Assembly: GCA_035307785.1 (NCBI GenBank)
Contig: DATGHS010000202.1
Location: 1 to 18,408, forward strand
Reading direction: 5' to 3'
Source: DATGHS01 sp035307785
GTDB lineage: Bacteria; Planctomycetota; Planctomycetia; Gemmatales; Gemmataceae
DNA length: 18,408 nucleotides
Below the pieces are notes generated by a model, which saw only the letters and a program-made list of their open reading frames with translations, had not been told where the DNA came from and did not search any database. The position numbers and the translations under genes are program-made. This document shows positions 1 through 8,050 of this stretch, piece after piece (within the stretch, counting starts at the first letter, position 1; each line of letters opens with the position of its first letter).

Positions 1-1870
1 ATTCGTTTAACCGAGGCGATGGCTGCGGCAATTTCTTCAGGGAATCGAGCATGAAGGCTGCCCCGTTGGCCGTGGGCACGGCAGGCAACACGTCGAGGAT
101 GGCTTCGCGTTCCTTGTCGCTCAAATCGGCCGGCTTGGCCAGGAATCCCGTGTCGCGGACCTGATTCCGCAATGCCATCCGGACTTCGTAAAGCAGGTTC
201 ACATCCCCCGGCTGCACACTTTGCCGCAGATTCAACAGCGGCCGGATGAAATCCGGCGACGGATGTTGCGCCATGACCTCTGCCACCAGCCGTTCGTAAT
301 ACGGCTTTAGCACCGGGTTTTTCTGTTCCAAGAGCTTCTCAATGAGATTCGCTTGTTCCGGTGTGGTTTTCGACCGCTCAGCCAGAATGCGCATGGCATG
401 CGTCTTCACGCCCACATTGCCAGACTCCAGGCACACGCGCAGGTTGTCGTCACTTAGCGCATGCTGCCGTTCCAGACTCCAGAGGGCGAACATGCGCTCG
501 GTCTGGTTGCCCGAGTGCATGATGTCGAGCAACGCCTGCCGGCCCGCTTGGCCGCGATCGACGAGCTCGTGCATCGCCATCATGGCGGCAGTCAGGTTCG
601 GATGCTGCAGCGTGCGAACGAGATCGGGAACACTCGCTTTCGTGTAATCAAAAATCGGCGCCAGCGGCTTCGGCGCCTTGCCGTCGGCGCCCTTATAGAC
701 GATGCGCCAGATGCGGCCGCTGCTGCGATCGCGGCCGGGGTGAGTGAGAGGCGCTTCGTAATGGCCAATGATGCGATTGTAGAAATCGGTCACGTACAGC
801 GCGCCATCCGGCCCAAGGATCGAATACGCCGGCCGGAACCACGGATCGTCGCTGGTGAGGAAGTTCTCGCGTGTCGCTTTCGGACTCGAGCCGACGTAAT
901 CGATCTTGTACGCATTGAACCGGTTTTCAACCACGTCGCCCAGAAACATCATGCCGCGGTATTTCTCGGGGAAATGATCGGCTGCATAGTAGACCACGCC
1001 GCATAGGGCCGTCGAATGCTCCTTGAAATCGCACATGTGCGGGGCGAACCCCAAGCCGTCGTTCGGCTTGGCGAAGCTGGAGTACCAGGCGCCGCGCATG
1101 AGTTGGGTCAGTGGCATGCTGTGGCAATCGCCGGAATAAAGATTGCCCAACGGATCGAAGCAAAGACCAAATGGGTTCACCTGCCCGTGCGTAAAAATCT
1201 CGCAATGCGAGCCGTCGAGCTTCATGCGGTACACATTGCCGGAGTTCATCTTCAGCACCTGGCCGTCGCTGCCTTTGAGTTCGGAATCGTTCAGGTAGCC
1301 GTGGCAGGCGTACAGCCAGCCGTCGAAGCCGAGCATGAAGGAATTCGTCATGCCGTGCGTGTCGCGCGGAATACCGTTGATTCCGATGCTGCCATAGAGC
1401 AATTCTTTCTTATCGGCCTTGCCGGCGCCGGTCGTATCGGTGAGTTTGTAGATGTTCGGGATGCTGTAAACGATGCAACCGTCTTTGAGCGGGAAGAGGC
1501 CGATGGGTATATTCAGCCCGTCGGCAAACGTGGTGATTTTCCGGGCCCGGCCATCGGGGCCGAAGTCTTCGAGAATCTTCACGGCGTCTTTCGCTTTGCG
1601 GTCCGGCGGAGCCGGGAACGGGTACTCCTCGGATTCGGTGAGCCAAAGCCGGCCACGGGCATCGAAGGCGATGTTCATGGGCTTGCGAATATCCGGCTCG
1701 GCCGCCACGAGTTGCGCTTCGAACCCCGGCGGCAGATGAAACTTCGCCTTCTCTTGCTCCGGCGTGAGGTGCGGCGTGGACGCGACGACCGGTGGATCGG
1801 CGTGAAGAGTTGAAGCCGAGATTCCGAGTAGCATCAGGAGAGCAAGTAGGCGCAAGCGCGAAACGAACAT
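1..1870 (-). CDS. PVC-type membrane-bound dehydrogenase/HEAT-repeat protein, C-terminus outside window
   Basis: Partial gene: 623 codons are present and the frame is still open at the left edge. It starts at the ATG complementary to 1868-1870, with a GGAG about nine bases upstream. Residues 1-24 form a signal peptide (hydrophobic LLALLMLLG core, cleavage plausibly after LHA), so the product is exported. Residues 44-85 carry the family signature FHLPPGFEAQLVAAEP, then FDARGRLWLTE. A sugar-dehydrogenase-like beta-propeller continues to about 390 and ends in PGRDRSSGRIWRI (378-390), typical of the putative membrane-bound dehydrogenase domain (TIGR02604). From about 400 on, helical HEAT-like repeats follow. 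Family members usually end in a PVC-type cytochrome c domain with CxxCH; this part lies outside, so haem binding cannot be verified here. Substrate is unknown; sugar or alcohol oxidation is inferred from the propeller. It is divergent from the PLP enzyme. Confidence 0.9.
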   Translation of the reverse strand, partial: MFVSRLRLLALLMLLGISASTLHADPPVVASTPHLTPEQEKAKFHLPPGFEAQLVAAEPDIRKPMNIAFDARGRLWLTESEEYPFPAPPDRKAKDAVKILEDFGPDGRARKITTFADGLNIPIGLFPLKDGCIVYSIPNIYKLTDTTGAGKADKKELLYGSIGINGIPRDTHGMTNSFMLGFDGWLYACHGYLNDSELKGSDGQVLKMNSGNVYRMKLDGSHCEIFTHGQVNPFGLCFDPLGNLYSGDCHSMPLTQLMRGAWYSSFAKPNDGLGFAPHMCDFKEHSTALCGVVYYAADHFPEKYRGMMFLGDVVENRFNAYKIDYVGSSPKATRENFLTSDDPWFRPAYSILGPDGALYVTDFYNRIIGHYEAPLTHPGRDRSSGRIWRIVYKGADGKAPKPLAPIFDYTKASVPDLVRTLQHPNLTAAMMAMHELVDRGQAGRQALLDIMHSGNQTERMFALWSLERQHALSDDNLRVCLESGNVGVKTHAMRILAERSKTTPEQANLIEKLLEQKNPVLKPYYERLVAEVMAQHPSPDFIRPLLNLRQSVQPGDVNLLYEVRMALRNQVRDTGFLAKPADLSDKEREAILDVLPAVPTANGAAFMLDSLKKLPQPSPRLNE

Positions 1871-1948
1871 GACCGTGGCTCCGGAGAGATTGTAAGGGTG
1901 AGAAGGTCATGTTAGGCGCGAGTCGTTTCGAATACAACCGGCGCGGTT

Positions 1949-2008
1949 CGGTTAGCCGCGACGCGCACGCGACGCTCCGCTCCGAAGACTCCGCGTCGCG
2001 GCTAACCG
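1949..2008. repeat. Inverted repeat, 17-bp perfect arms, 26-base loop
   Basis: Arms 1949-1965 (CGGTTAGCCGCGACGCG) and 1992-2008 are perfect reverse complements. The repeat sits in the divergent gap between the haem-domain gene and the PLP enzyme, so it is not placed as a terminator for either. Its loop is also G+C-rich. It resembles the dispersed intergenic hairpins seen elsewhere in this window, but its sequence is different. Confidence 0.85.
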
Positions 2009-2040
2009 GCAGTCCCTTCGCGCCGTATCATTCATTTGAA

Positions 2041-2071
2041 CGATTCCGAATTCCGAATTCTGCATTCCAAA
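2041..2071. repeat. Short tandem ATTCCGA-type repeat in the leader of the PLP enzyme
   Basis: Two adjacent copies of ATTCCGA are followed by the related ATTCTGC and ATTCC just upstream of the start codon at 2080. It sits where a ribosome binding site would be expected, and no Shine-Dalgarno-like purine run is visible. I recall similar AATTC/GCATTCC strings in intergenic DNA of planctomycetes, but this is from memory and not checked. Confidence 0.5.
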
Positions 2072-2079
2072 TTTCCCCC

Positions 2080-3150
2080 ATGATTGGCCAACCCATTTCC
2101 GCCCTTGATTCGCCGCAGCTTTTGCTGGACCTCGGCATCCTTGATGTCAATCTGGAGCGCATGCGGCAAGGCTGCCGGAAACATGGCGTGAACCTCCGTG
2201 TGCATTTCAAGTCGCTGAAATGCGGCGGGCTGGCGCAATACCTCGCGCGGAAGGGCGTCACGGCGTTTCTGGCGGCGAAGCTGAATGAAGCGGAAGTCCT
2301 GGCCGACGCAGGCATCGCCGACATTCTGATTGCAAATGAAATCATTGGCCCGATCAAGCTCCGCCGGCTGGCGGAGTTGGCGAAGCGCGTGCCGGTGATG
2401 GTTTGCGTCGATGATCTCGACAACGTTGCCGCGCTGGGCGAAGCAATGAACGCGGCCGGGGCCAAGCTCGGCGTGCTGGTGGAAGTGAACATCGGCATGA
2501 ACCGCTGCGGCGTCGAGCCGGGCGAACCTGTTGTGAAAATAGCTCGCGCTATTGCCCAACACGAGAATCTGCGCTTTGCCGGGCTTCAAGGTTACGACGG
2601 CCATTTGCAAATGCTGCCCGATGCGGGGGAGCGGCGGCGCAAATGCTTGTACGGCCTCGCGTCGCTCCTGATGACCCGTCAGCGGTTGAAAGAGAGTGGC
2701 TTCAACGTTCCCATCATCAGCGGCGGCGGCACCGGCACCTGGGAGTGGGTGGTCGGCTTTCCCGGCATGACCGAAGTCCAACCCGGTTCGTTTCTGCTTA
2801 TGGATGCGGCTTATAACGCCATCCGACCGGAATTCGCCTGCTCGCTCTCCATCCTGGCGACCGTCATTAGCCACAAGCCCGATCGCTATATTCTCGATGC
2901 CGGCAGTAAAGCCATCTCGAAAGACTTCGGCATGCCCGTAATCAAAGGCCACGACACCGAGAAAGTGCTGAAACTGGCGGAAGAGCACACCATTGTGGAA
3001 ACACACAATCCTCCGGCCATTGGCGAGCGCCGCGAAGTGCTTCCCGCGCATTGCTGCGCGACGATGAATCTGCACCGCACCTGTATCGCCGTGCGCAATG
3101 GCGTGGTCGATGCCGTCTGGCCGATTGAATGCAGCGGGCGGTATGACTAG
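2080..3150 (+). CDS. D-threonine aldolase/D-serine dehydratase-like PLP enzyme (alanine racemase N-terminal fold)
   Basis: A 356-residue protein. The start is taken at ATG 2080 because homology begins with ISALDSPQLLLDLGILDVNLERM; the frame is open further upstream to 1909, but that part is translated repeat DNA. Residues 10-240 form the type III PLP barrel. The candidate Schiff-base lysine is K44 in VHFKSLKC, where relatives have HxKTHK. The phosphate-binding loop is SGGGTGT (214-220). The C-terminal half has PAHCCATMNLH (322-332), matching the HxC metal site of the D-threonine aldolase/D-serine dehydratase family (H324, C326). The likely reaction is retro-aldol cleavage or dehydration of a D-beta-hydroxy amino acid in the cytoplasm; which one cannot be decided. 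The gene stands alone, divergent from the dehydrogenase and convergent with the kinase. Confidence 0.9.
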   Translation: MIGQPISALDSPQLLLDLGILDVNLERMRQGCRKHGVNLRVHFKSLKCGGLAQYLARKGVTAFLAAKLNEAEVLADAGIADILIANEIIGPIKLRRLAELAKRVPVMVCVDDLDNVAALGEAMNAAGAKLGVLVEVNIGMNRCGVEPGEPVVKIARAIAQHENLRFAGLQGYDGHLQMLPDAGERRRKCLYGLASLLMTRQRLKESGFNVPIISGGGTGTWEWVVGFPGMTEVQPGSFLLMDAAYNAIRPEFACSLSILATVISHKPDRYILDAGSKAISKDFGMPVIKGHDTEKVLKLAEEHTIVETHNPPAIGERREVLPAHCCATMNLHRTCIAVRNGVVDAVWPIECSGRYD

Positions 3151-3160
3151 ATGAGGAACG

Positions 3161-3227
3161 AGCCGGAAGCGTAAGCGACGGACGATCTTGGTGATGAACA
3201 AGCCGGAAGCGTAAGCGACGGACGATC
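3161..3227. repeat. Two direct copies of a 27-base unit
   Basis: Copies at 3161-3187 and 3201-3227 are identical over 27 bases (core GCCGGAAGCGTAAGCGACGG) and are 40 bases apart. The flanks are also related (GATGAGGAACG against GATGAACA), suggesting a duplicated unit of about 40 bases. The second copy is the left arm of the hairpin at 3198-3254; the first could pair with the same right arm instead. Confidence 0.9.
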
Positions 3228-3254
3228 GACCCGTCGCTTACGCTTCCGGCTTGT
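3198..3254. terminator. 24-bp perfect hairpin between convergent genes, probable two-way terminator
   Basis: Arms 3198-3221 and 3231-3254 are perfect complements with a nine-base loop. The right arm reaches the stop codon of the histidine kinase (TGA, complement of 3254-3256), and the PLP-enzyme gene ends 48 bases to the left at 3150. The position between two converging genes suggests termination in both directions, but there is no strong T-tract on either side, so it may act as a transcript-end barrier or simply be a dispersed repeat. Confidence 0.65.
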
Positions 3255-6200
3255 CACTTTGCAGTTCGTTCGGTCAACAGCTTCTCAATCGCCGCCATAC
3301 GGATCGGTTTCACCAGATGGTGATCGAAGCCGGCTTCCTGCGAGCGGCGGCGGTCTTCGTCTTGGCCCCAGCCAGTAAGCGCGATCAAAGTCATCTCTTG
3401 ACCCCACGGTTCGGCGCGAATACGCCGGGCAGCTTCGTAGCCGTTGAGCTTTGGCAAGCCGATGTCCATTAACACCACATCGGGCTGGAACGATTTGGCT
3501 GCGGCCACCGCTTCTTCGCCGTCATAGGCCGCCTGGATCTCGTGGCCGAGGAAGCGCAGCAGTTTCGCCATCGTGTTGGCCGTGTCGCGGTTATCGTCCA
3601 CCAGCAGAATTCGAAATCTGGCCTCCGAAGGCGCCGCTTCTTGTCCTGCTGGTGGCGCTGCCGGCCGCGCCGACTTGTCCACAGGCAACCGGACAATGAA
3701 TTCCGAGCCATTGCCTGGACCGTCGCTGTGTGCTTCAATCATGCCGCCGTGCATTTCGACCAGGCCCTTCGAGAGCGTGAGGCCAATGCCCAGACCGCCT
3801 TGCGTGCGCTCTAGCGCCGGCGTCAGTTGCGAGAACATTTCGAATAGCTTCGGCAAATGCTCCGGCGCGATGCCGATGCCGTTGTCTTTGATGGAGATCA
3901 CGGCCTCATCGCCTTGGCGCCCGGCTTTTACCTCGATGCGGCCGCCCTCCGGCGTGAACTTGGCCGCGTTGTTCAACAGGTTGGAGAAAATCTGCGCCAA
4001 TCGCACGAAGTCGGCATGGACAAACACCGGCTCCGGCGGCAGCTGAAGCTCGAGCTGATGACCCTCCGTTTCGATCAAGGGCCGGCTCGTTTCGATGGCA
4101 TGCTGAAGCACGTGGGCCAGATCGATGCACTCGGCGTGCAACTCCACTTTTCCGCGCGTGATACGGCTTACATCGAGCAGGTCGTCTACCAGGCGCACGA
4201 GTTGGGACAGTTGCCGTTCCATCATGCCACGGGCGGTTTCGATCTCGGGGTGGCCGTTTTTCGACACCCGAATGAGCTCCAGCCCGTTGCGAATGGGGGC
4301 CAGCGGGTTGCGCAGCTCGTGCGCTAGCGTGGCCAGGAATTCGTTTTTGCGCCGGTCGGCATCTTTCAGGATTTCCTGCGCGCGTTTGAGGTCTTCAATG
4401 TCGGTACAGGTGCCAAACCAGTATGTGATCTTGCCTTTTTCGTCGCGCATGGGCACGCCGCGCGTTTTGAACCAGTGGTATTCGCCGTCGTAGCGGCGGA
4501 TGCGGTATTCCAGGTCGTACTCGGCCTGGTCGGCACAGGCCGCCTGCCAGCTGGCCAGGGTCCGTTTGCGATCATCCGGATGGATGACCTTCTCCAGCCA
4601 TTGCAAGCCAAGGAGTTCTTTTTCTGGAATTCCGGTGTACCTGCCCCACTGGCTGCTGAGCCAATCACATTGCCCGTTCGGCAGATCGGTCCAGACCAGA
4701 TTGGGCAATGCTTCCGCCATGGTGTGCCAGCGCTGTTCGCTGTGCCGCAGCGCTTCCTCCATCTGCTTACGCTCGGTAATATCGATGACCACGGCCACCC
4801 AGCCATCAACCGCGCCACTGGAATCGAAGACTGGCGTGTACACGGCATTGATCCATCGGGCTCCGATCGGCTCGAAATGGATTTGCTCTTCGTAGCGAAC
4901 CACGTGGCCGGCCAACACTTGTTCAAATTGCGGCCGAAGTTCGTCGAACGCCTGGGCCCCGATGATGGCGGCGATCGGTTGGTCCACAATCTCCGCAACC
5001 GTTCGGCCCTGCCAGGCCGCATAAGGCTTGTTGACCCACAGATACTTGAAATCGCGGCTACAGCGGGTGACCGGCGCCGACATGGCATTGGTCACAATTT
5101 CCAATTCCTGCTTAGCCGCACGCAGTGCCACTTCTTGTTCTTTGCGCTTGGTGATGTCCATATTCACGCCCATGATGCGCACGGGCTTGCCCTGGCCGTC
5201 ATTGAACACTTCTGCGCGGGCTTCCAGCCAGTGCACGCTGCCATCGGGCCAAATCACACGGAATTCCGAGAAATACCTGCCTGTTTCCAGTGCACGTCGC
5301 ACATCCTCGTCAGCCTTCGGCAAGTCGTCGGGGTGTAGCAGTCTGGCCCAGGCCGCATAAGTGCCGCCGAAAGCACCCGGCGGCAGGCCATACAGCGCTT
5401 CAATCTCGGGCGACCACTTGTTCTCGTCGCTGATCGAATTCCATTCCCAGTGCCCGACCTTACCGATCTGGTGCACGAGTTTGAGGATTTCCTGCTGCCG
5501 CTGCATGGCCACTTCGCTCGCGCGGTGCTCCGAGGCATCGCGGAAGACGAGTACCACGCCGATGACCGCGCCATCGTGGCCGCGCACCGGAGCAGCACTG
5601 TCTTCGATGGGCCGTTCCACACCATCTTTGCCGATCAGCACCGTGTGGTTTGCCAGGCCAACGATGATCCCTTCGCGAAGCACACGATGAACCGGATTCT
5701 CCACGCTGTTGCGCGTCTCTTCGTTGACGATGCGGAAGACATCCTCCAGCGGCCGGCCAATGGCCTCTTCCTTCCAGCCCGTCAAGGTTTCGCCCACGGG
5801 ATTCATCAAGATCACCCGGCCGCTGGCATCCGTAACCACCACGCCGTCGCCGATGCCGGTGAGCGTGGCGTGCAGGCGGTTTCGCTCCTCATGCAGGTCT
5901 GCTTCGGCCCGTTTGCGCTCGGAGATGTCGCGCACGATCTTCGAGGCGCCAATAATCGCGCCCTCCTCATTGCGGATGGGAGAAACGGTCAGCGAGATGG
6001 GCACGAGCCGGCCGTCTTTGGCCTGGCGCACGGTATCGAAAGGGTGTACCTTCTCGCCGCGCTTGATGCGCTCCAGAATTGCGGGCATTTCATCGGCCCG
6101 GTCGGGCGGGGCCAGCATCGCAATAGACCTGCCCACCGCTTCCTTGGCCGAGTAGCCGAAGATGCGCTCGGCGGCCTGGTTCCAGCTGGTAATCATGCCG

Positions 6201-6997
6201 TTGGTGTCTTTGCCAATGATGGCGTCGTTGGAGGATTCGACAATCGCGGCGAGAAACTGAGCAGAGCGCTCGGAGTGCCGGCGCTCGGTAACATCGCGAA
6301 AGATGAGCACGACGCCGGAGACGTTCCCTTTGCCGTCGCGAATCGGAGCGGCACTATCATCGATGCAGTACTCGCTGCCGTCCCTGGCGATCAGGATGGT
6401 GTGATTGGCCAGGCCGGTGGTTTTGCCTTCCTTGAGGGCTCGCAGGGCAGGGTTTTCGACGCTTCGTCGAGTCTGTTCGTTGACAATATGAAAGACCGTG
6501 TCCAGCGGTTGGCCGATGGCTTCTTTTTCGGCCCAGCCGGTTAAAGCGACGGCCACCGGATTCAAGGAAAGCACGCCGCCATTCGCATCGGTCGTGATAA
6601 CGGCATCGCCCATGCTGGCCATGGTGATGCGCAGCGATTCGCTTTTTTCATACACGCGCCGCCAGGCAATGCGCGTGGCTTCGCCCAACCCGATGATGAC
6701 GGCGCACGAGATGACGTAGCGAAAGCCGCCAACGAGATCGCGGCTTTCTGCGAGAAACAAGGCGCCGCGAGGCGGGATGAAGAGATAGTCGCAAGCGAGG
6801 AAGCCGACTACGGAGGCGAGCACGGCGGGCCGATAGCCGCCGAACCAGACCGCCACCGCAAGCGCGCAAAAAAGCGTGACAAAGGGCAGTTGATCGCCCA
6901 AAAGTGGATCGACTAGCCGGCGGACTAGAACGGCCAGCGCCACACTCAAAATGGCTATCAGGTAGCCGCGCAACTCAAGCGACAATCGGCGGTCCAT
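3254..6997 (-). CDS. Membrane hybrid sensor histidine kinase with six PAS domains and C-terminal receiver
   Basis: 1247 residues from ATG 6997, chosen because GAGG lies five bases upstream and hydrophobic helices follow at once; an in-frame GTG at 7045 or ATG at 7036 would add 16 or 13 residues. Order: KdpD-like DUF4118 membrane region (about 8-110); PAS at about 125-242, 252-365, 375-495, 510-620, 630-745 and 755-872; HisKA with phospho-accepting H893 in LAHELRNP; HATPase with N-box LLNNAAKF, G1 DNGIGI (D1038) and G2 GGLGIGL; receiver at 1128-1245 with D1134/D1135, phospho-acceptor D1178 in VLMDIGLPK, T1208 and K1230. All catalytic residues are present, so autophosphorylation and internal transfer to the receiver are expected. 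There is no separate output regulator or HPt gene nearby, so the target is unknown. The signal is not identifiable; PAS 4-6 look like PAS_3-type folds (HPDD motifs). Confidence 0.95.
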   Translation of the reverse strand: MDRRLSLELRGYLIAILSVALAVLVRRLVDPLLGDQLPFVTLFCALAVAVWFGGYRPAVLASVVGFLACDYLFIPPRGALFLAESRDLVGGFRYVISCAVIIGLGEATRIAWRRVYEKSESLRITMASMGDAVITTDANGGVLSLNPVAVALTGWAEKEAIGQPLDTVFHIVNEQTRRSVENPALRALKEGKTTGLANHTILIARDGSEYCIDDSAAPIRDGKGNVSGVVLIFRDVTERRHSERSAQFLAAIVESSNDAIIGKDTNGMITSWNQAAERIFGYSAKEAVGRSIAMLAPPDRADEMPAILERIKRGEKVHPFDTVRQAKDGRLVPISLTVSPIRNEEGAIIGASKIVRDISERKRAEADLHEERNRLHATLTGIGDGVVVTDASGRVILMNPVGETLTGWKEEAIGRPLEDVFRIVNEETRNSVENPVHRVLREGIIVGLANHTVLIGKDGVERPIEDSAAPVRGHDGAVIGVVLVFRDASEHRASEVAMQRQQEILKLVHQIGKVGHWEWNSISDENKWSPEIEALYGLPPGAFGGTYAAWARLLHPDDLPKADEDVRRALETGRYFSEFRVIWPDGSVHWLEARAEVFNDGQGKPVRIMGVNMDITKRKEQEVALRAAKQELEIVTNAMSAPVTRCSRDFKYLWVNKPYAAWQGRTVAEIVDQPIAAIIGAQAFDELRPQFEQVLAGHVVRYEEQIHFEPIGARWINAVYTPVFDSSGAVDGWVAVVIDITERKQMEEALRHSEQRWHTMAEALPNLVWTDLPNGQCDWLSSQWGRYTGIPEKELLGLQWLEKVIHPDDRKRTLASWQAACADQAEYDLEYRIRRYDGEYHWFKTRGVPMRDEKGKITYWFGTCTDIEDLKRAQEILKDADRRKNEFLATLAHELRNPLAPIRNGLELIRVSKNGHPEIETARGMMERQLSQLVRLVDDLLDVSRITRGKVELHAECIDLAHVLQHAIETSRPLIETEGHQLELQLPPEPVFVHADFVRLAQIFSNLLNNAAKFTPEGGRIEVKAGRQGDEAVISIKDNGIGIAPEHLPKLFEMFSQLTPALERTQGGLGIGLTLSKGLVEMHGGMIEAHSDGPGNGSEFIVRLPVDKSARPAAPPAGQEAAPSEARFRILLVDDNRDTANTMAKLLRFLGHEIQAAYDGEEAVAAAKSFQPDVVLMDIGLPKLNGYEAARRIRAEPWGQEMTLIALTGWGQDEDRRRSQEAGFDHHLVKPIRMAAIEKLLTERTAK

Positions 6998-7272
6998 GGC
7001 AGCCTCGGCGCATCGCGACGGTTGGGGGCCATGCATTAGCCCCACGAGGAATGCAATTCATGTTTTGGGTGGAAGCGCGATCGTGACGCGACAGCGCCTG
7101 CTTTCTTCCAGCCACCCTGGGTGGAGTTGGCACAATAGCCAGGGGCCGCGAGGGCAAAGCCTCAGGCGGCGCAAGCGCTAGAATTACTGTATGCTCGCGG
7201 CATCGAGCGTTCAATAGAAGGGGGTCGCGGTGGGGCTGGTGGTGATTGGTCGCAGCAATCTTGCAGCGGACT
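6998..7272. other. Intergenic stretch between stress protein and kinase genes, no gene seen
   Basis: About 275 bases separate the 3' end of the stress-protein gene from the kinase start. I see only a short palindrome (CCACCCTGGGTGG near 7112) and no convincing terminator, promoter or small gene. The distance suggests the kinase has its own promoter here. Confidence 0.4.
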
Positions 7273-7773
7273 TCATTCCACGACCCACACGGCGATTCCT
7301 TCGCCGTCACGGACCAATTCCTCGGCCACTTGTTTTCGAAATAGACGCTGCCAGCCGGAGAAAGACTTTCGGCCCACGACCACCGTGCCGCAGTGGTGTT
7401 CCTTCGCCGCATCGAGAATTGCTTTTGTAATCGTGTCGGCGTCGAGCGGTTCCTGGAATTCGACGAAGCGGCCCGTAACCGCGATCCCGCGGCGCGTGAG
7501 GATCGACTGCATGCGGTCCATAACCGCTTGGCCTTTCAACTCCCGGCGCTCTTCTAATTGGTGGTACGCATCCGCACGCTCTCGGCTAACCTCGTCTTCG
7601 ATTTGGGGATCCTCGGAACCGCCCCATTCGAGCATGCGCGGCGGCAACTCCAGATGCAACATTTGCACCTCGAGGCCGTTCGCGCCGGCCATCAGGTCGG
7701 CGACATAGCGGGTGACCTTTTGCGACGCTTCAGCGCCGTCAACGGCAAGAAGGATTCGTTTTGCGTTTGCCAT
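7273..7773 (-). CDS. Universal stress protein family, ATP-loop variant
   Basis: 166 residues from ATG 7773; an in-frame GTG at 7803 would add ten residues made from the leader and its purine-rich AGAGGGG, so the ATG is preferred. A single UspA-type Rossmann fold begins KRILLAVDGAEAS (D12 in the usual place) and ends GTVVVGRKSFSGWQRLFRKQVAEEL. ATP-binding members have G-2x-G-9x-G-S/T; here the first glycine is present (G134), the following spacing differs, and the final Gly-Ser/Thr pair is replaced by R146-K147. It may thus not bind ATP in the usual way. A 20-residue charged insert (about 55-80, many E and R) lies in the middle. Cytoplasmic stress role is inferred from the family. The 34-base gap to the small membrane protein gene upstream suggests one transcript. 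Confidence 0.88.
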   Translation of the reverse strand: MANAKRILLAVDGAEASQKVTRYVADLMAGANGLEVQMLHLELPPRMLEWGGSEDPQIEDEVSRERADAYHQLEERRELKGQAVMDRMQSILTRRGIAVTGRFVEFQEPLDADTITKAILDAAKEHHCGTVVVGRKSFSGWQRLFRKQVAEELVRDGEGIAVWVVE

Positions 7774-7807
7774 GGCACTCTGCCCCTCTGGGATAAAAAG
7801 CACGAAA

Positions 7808-8050
7808 TTAACCGCAACAACTGGCCAGTTGCGATAAGGCGCTGGATTGTGGGCGTTGGCCGCTACCGAGCACTTCCGCCGCCAGCGGAATGGTGGTTAG
7901 CGCGCCGGCAAGCACCAGCGCCCATCCGGCCGCCCGGCGTTGCTCGTGGTCGAGTCTCTCGGCCAACAAGAAGCCGATGCCAACACCCAACAAAACACGC
8001 GTGCCGGCGATGAGACCAATTTCCGGCATGGTGACGATATGTTGTTTCAT
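7808..8050 (-). CDS. Small two-helix membrane protein, 80 residues
   Basis: The start is ATG 8050, with GAGG eight bases upstream; a longer open frame to 8137 has no such site. The protein has two hydrophobic segments, about 11-30 (IGLIAGTRVLLGVGIGFLLA) and 42-60 (GWALVLAGALTTIPLAAEV), joined by a charged turn (ERLDHEQRRA). This is a helical hairpin in the inner membrane with short soluble ends; the tail ends in SCCG. I recognise the IGLIAGTR ... GWxLxxxGALTTIPL pattern as that of a conserved hypothetical small protein of several phyla, with no known function. It lies directly upstream of the stress-protein gene, probably co-transcribed, and divergent from the CBS protease. Confidence 0.78.
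   Translation of the reverse strand: MKQHIVTMPEIGLIAGTRVLLGVGIGFLLAERLDHEQRRAAGWALVLAGALTTIPLAAEVLGSGQRPQSSALSQLASCCG

Noticed and set aside
461..1813. Plus-strand open frames of 181 and 265 codons over the first 1.8 kb
   Set aside because: They are antisense to the PVC-type dehydrogenase, whose minus-strand frame is unbroken from 1870 to the left edge with family signatures throughout.
2032..3201. Long open frame (389 codons) on the minus strand opposite the PLP enzyme
   Set aside because: Antisense to a clear enzyme with intact motifs, composition is that of a reverse-frame shadow in G+C-rich DNA, and it runs through both flanking repeats.
5450..6544. 364-codon plus-strand open frame opposite the kinase
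   Set aside because: Lies wholly across the PAS domains of the kinase; no recognisable domain; high His/Arg/Gly content typical of antisense frames.
7112..7124. Short palindrome CCACCCTGGGTGG as terminator of the stress-protein gene
   Set aside because: Only six pairs with no room for a loop and no T-tract; likely chance in G+C-rich DNA.
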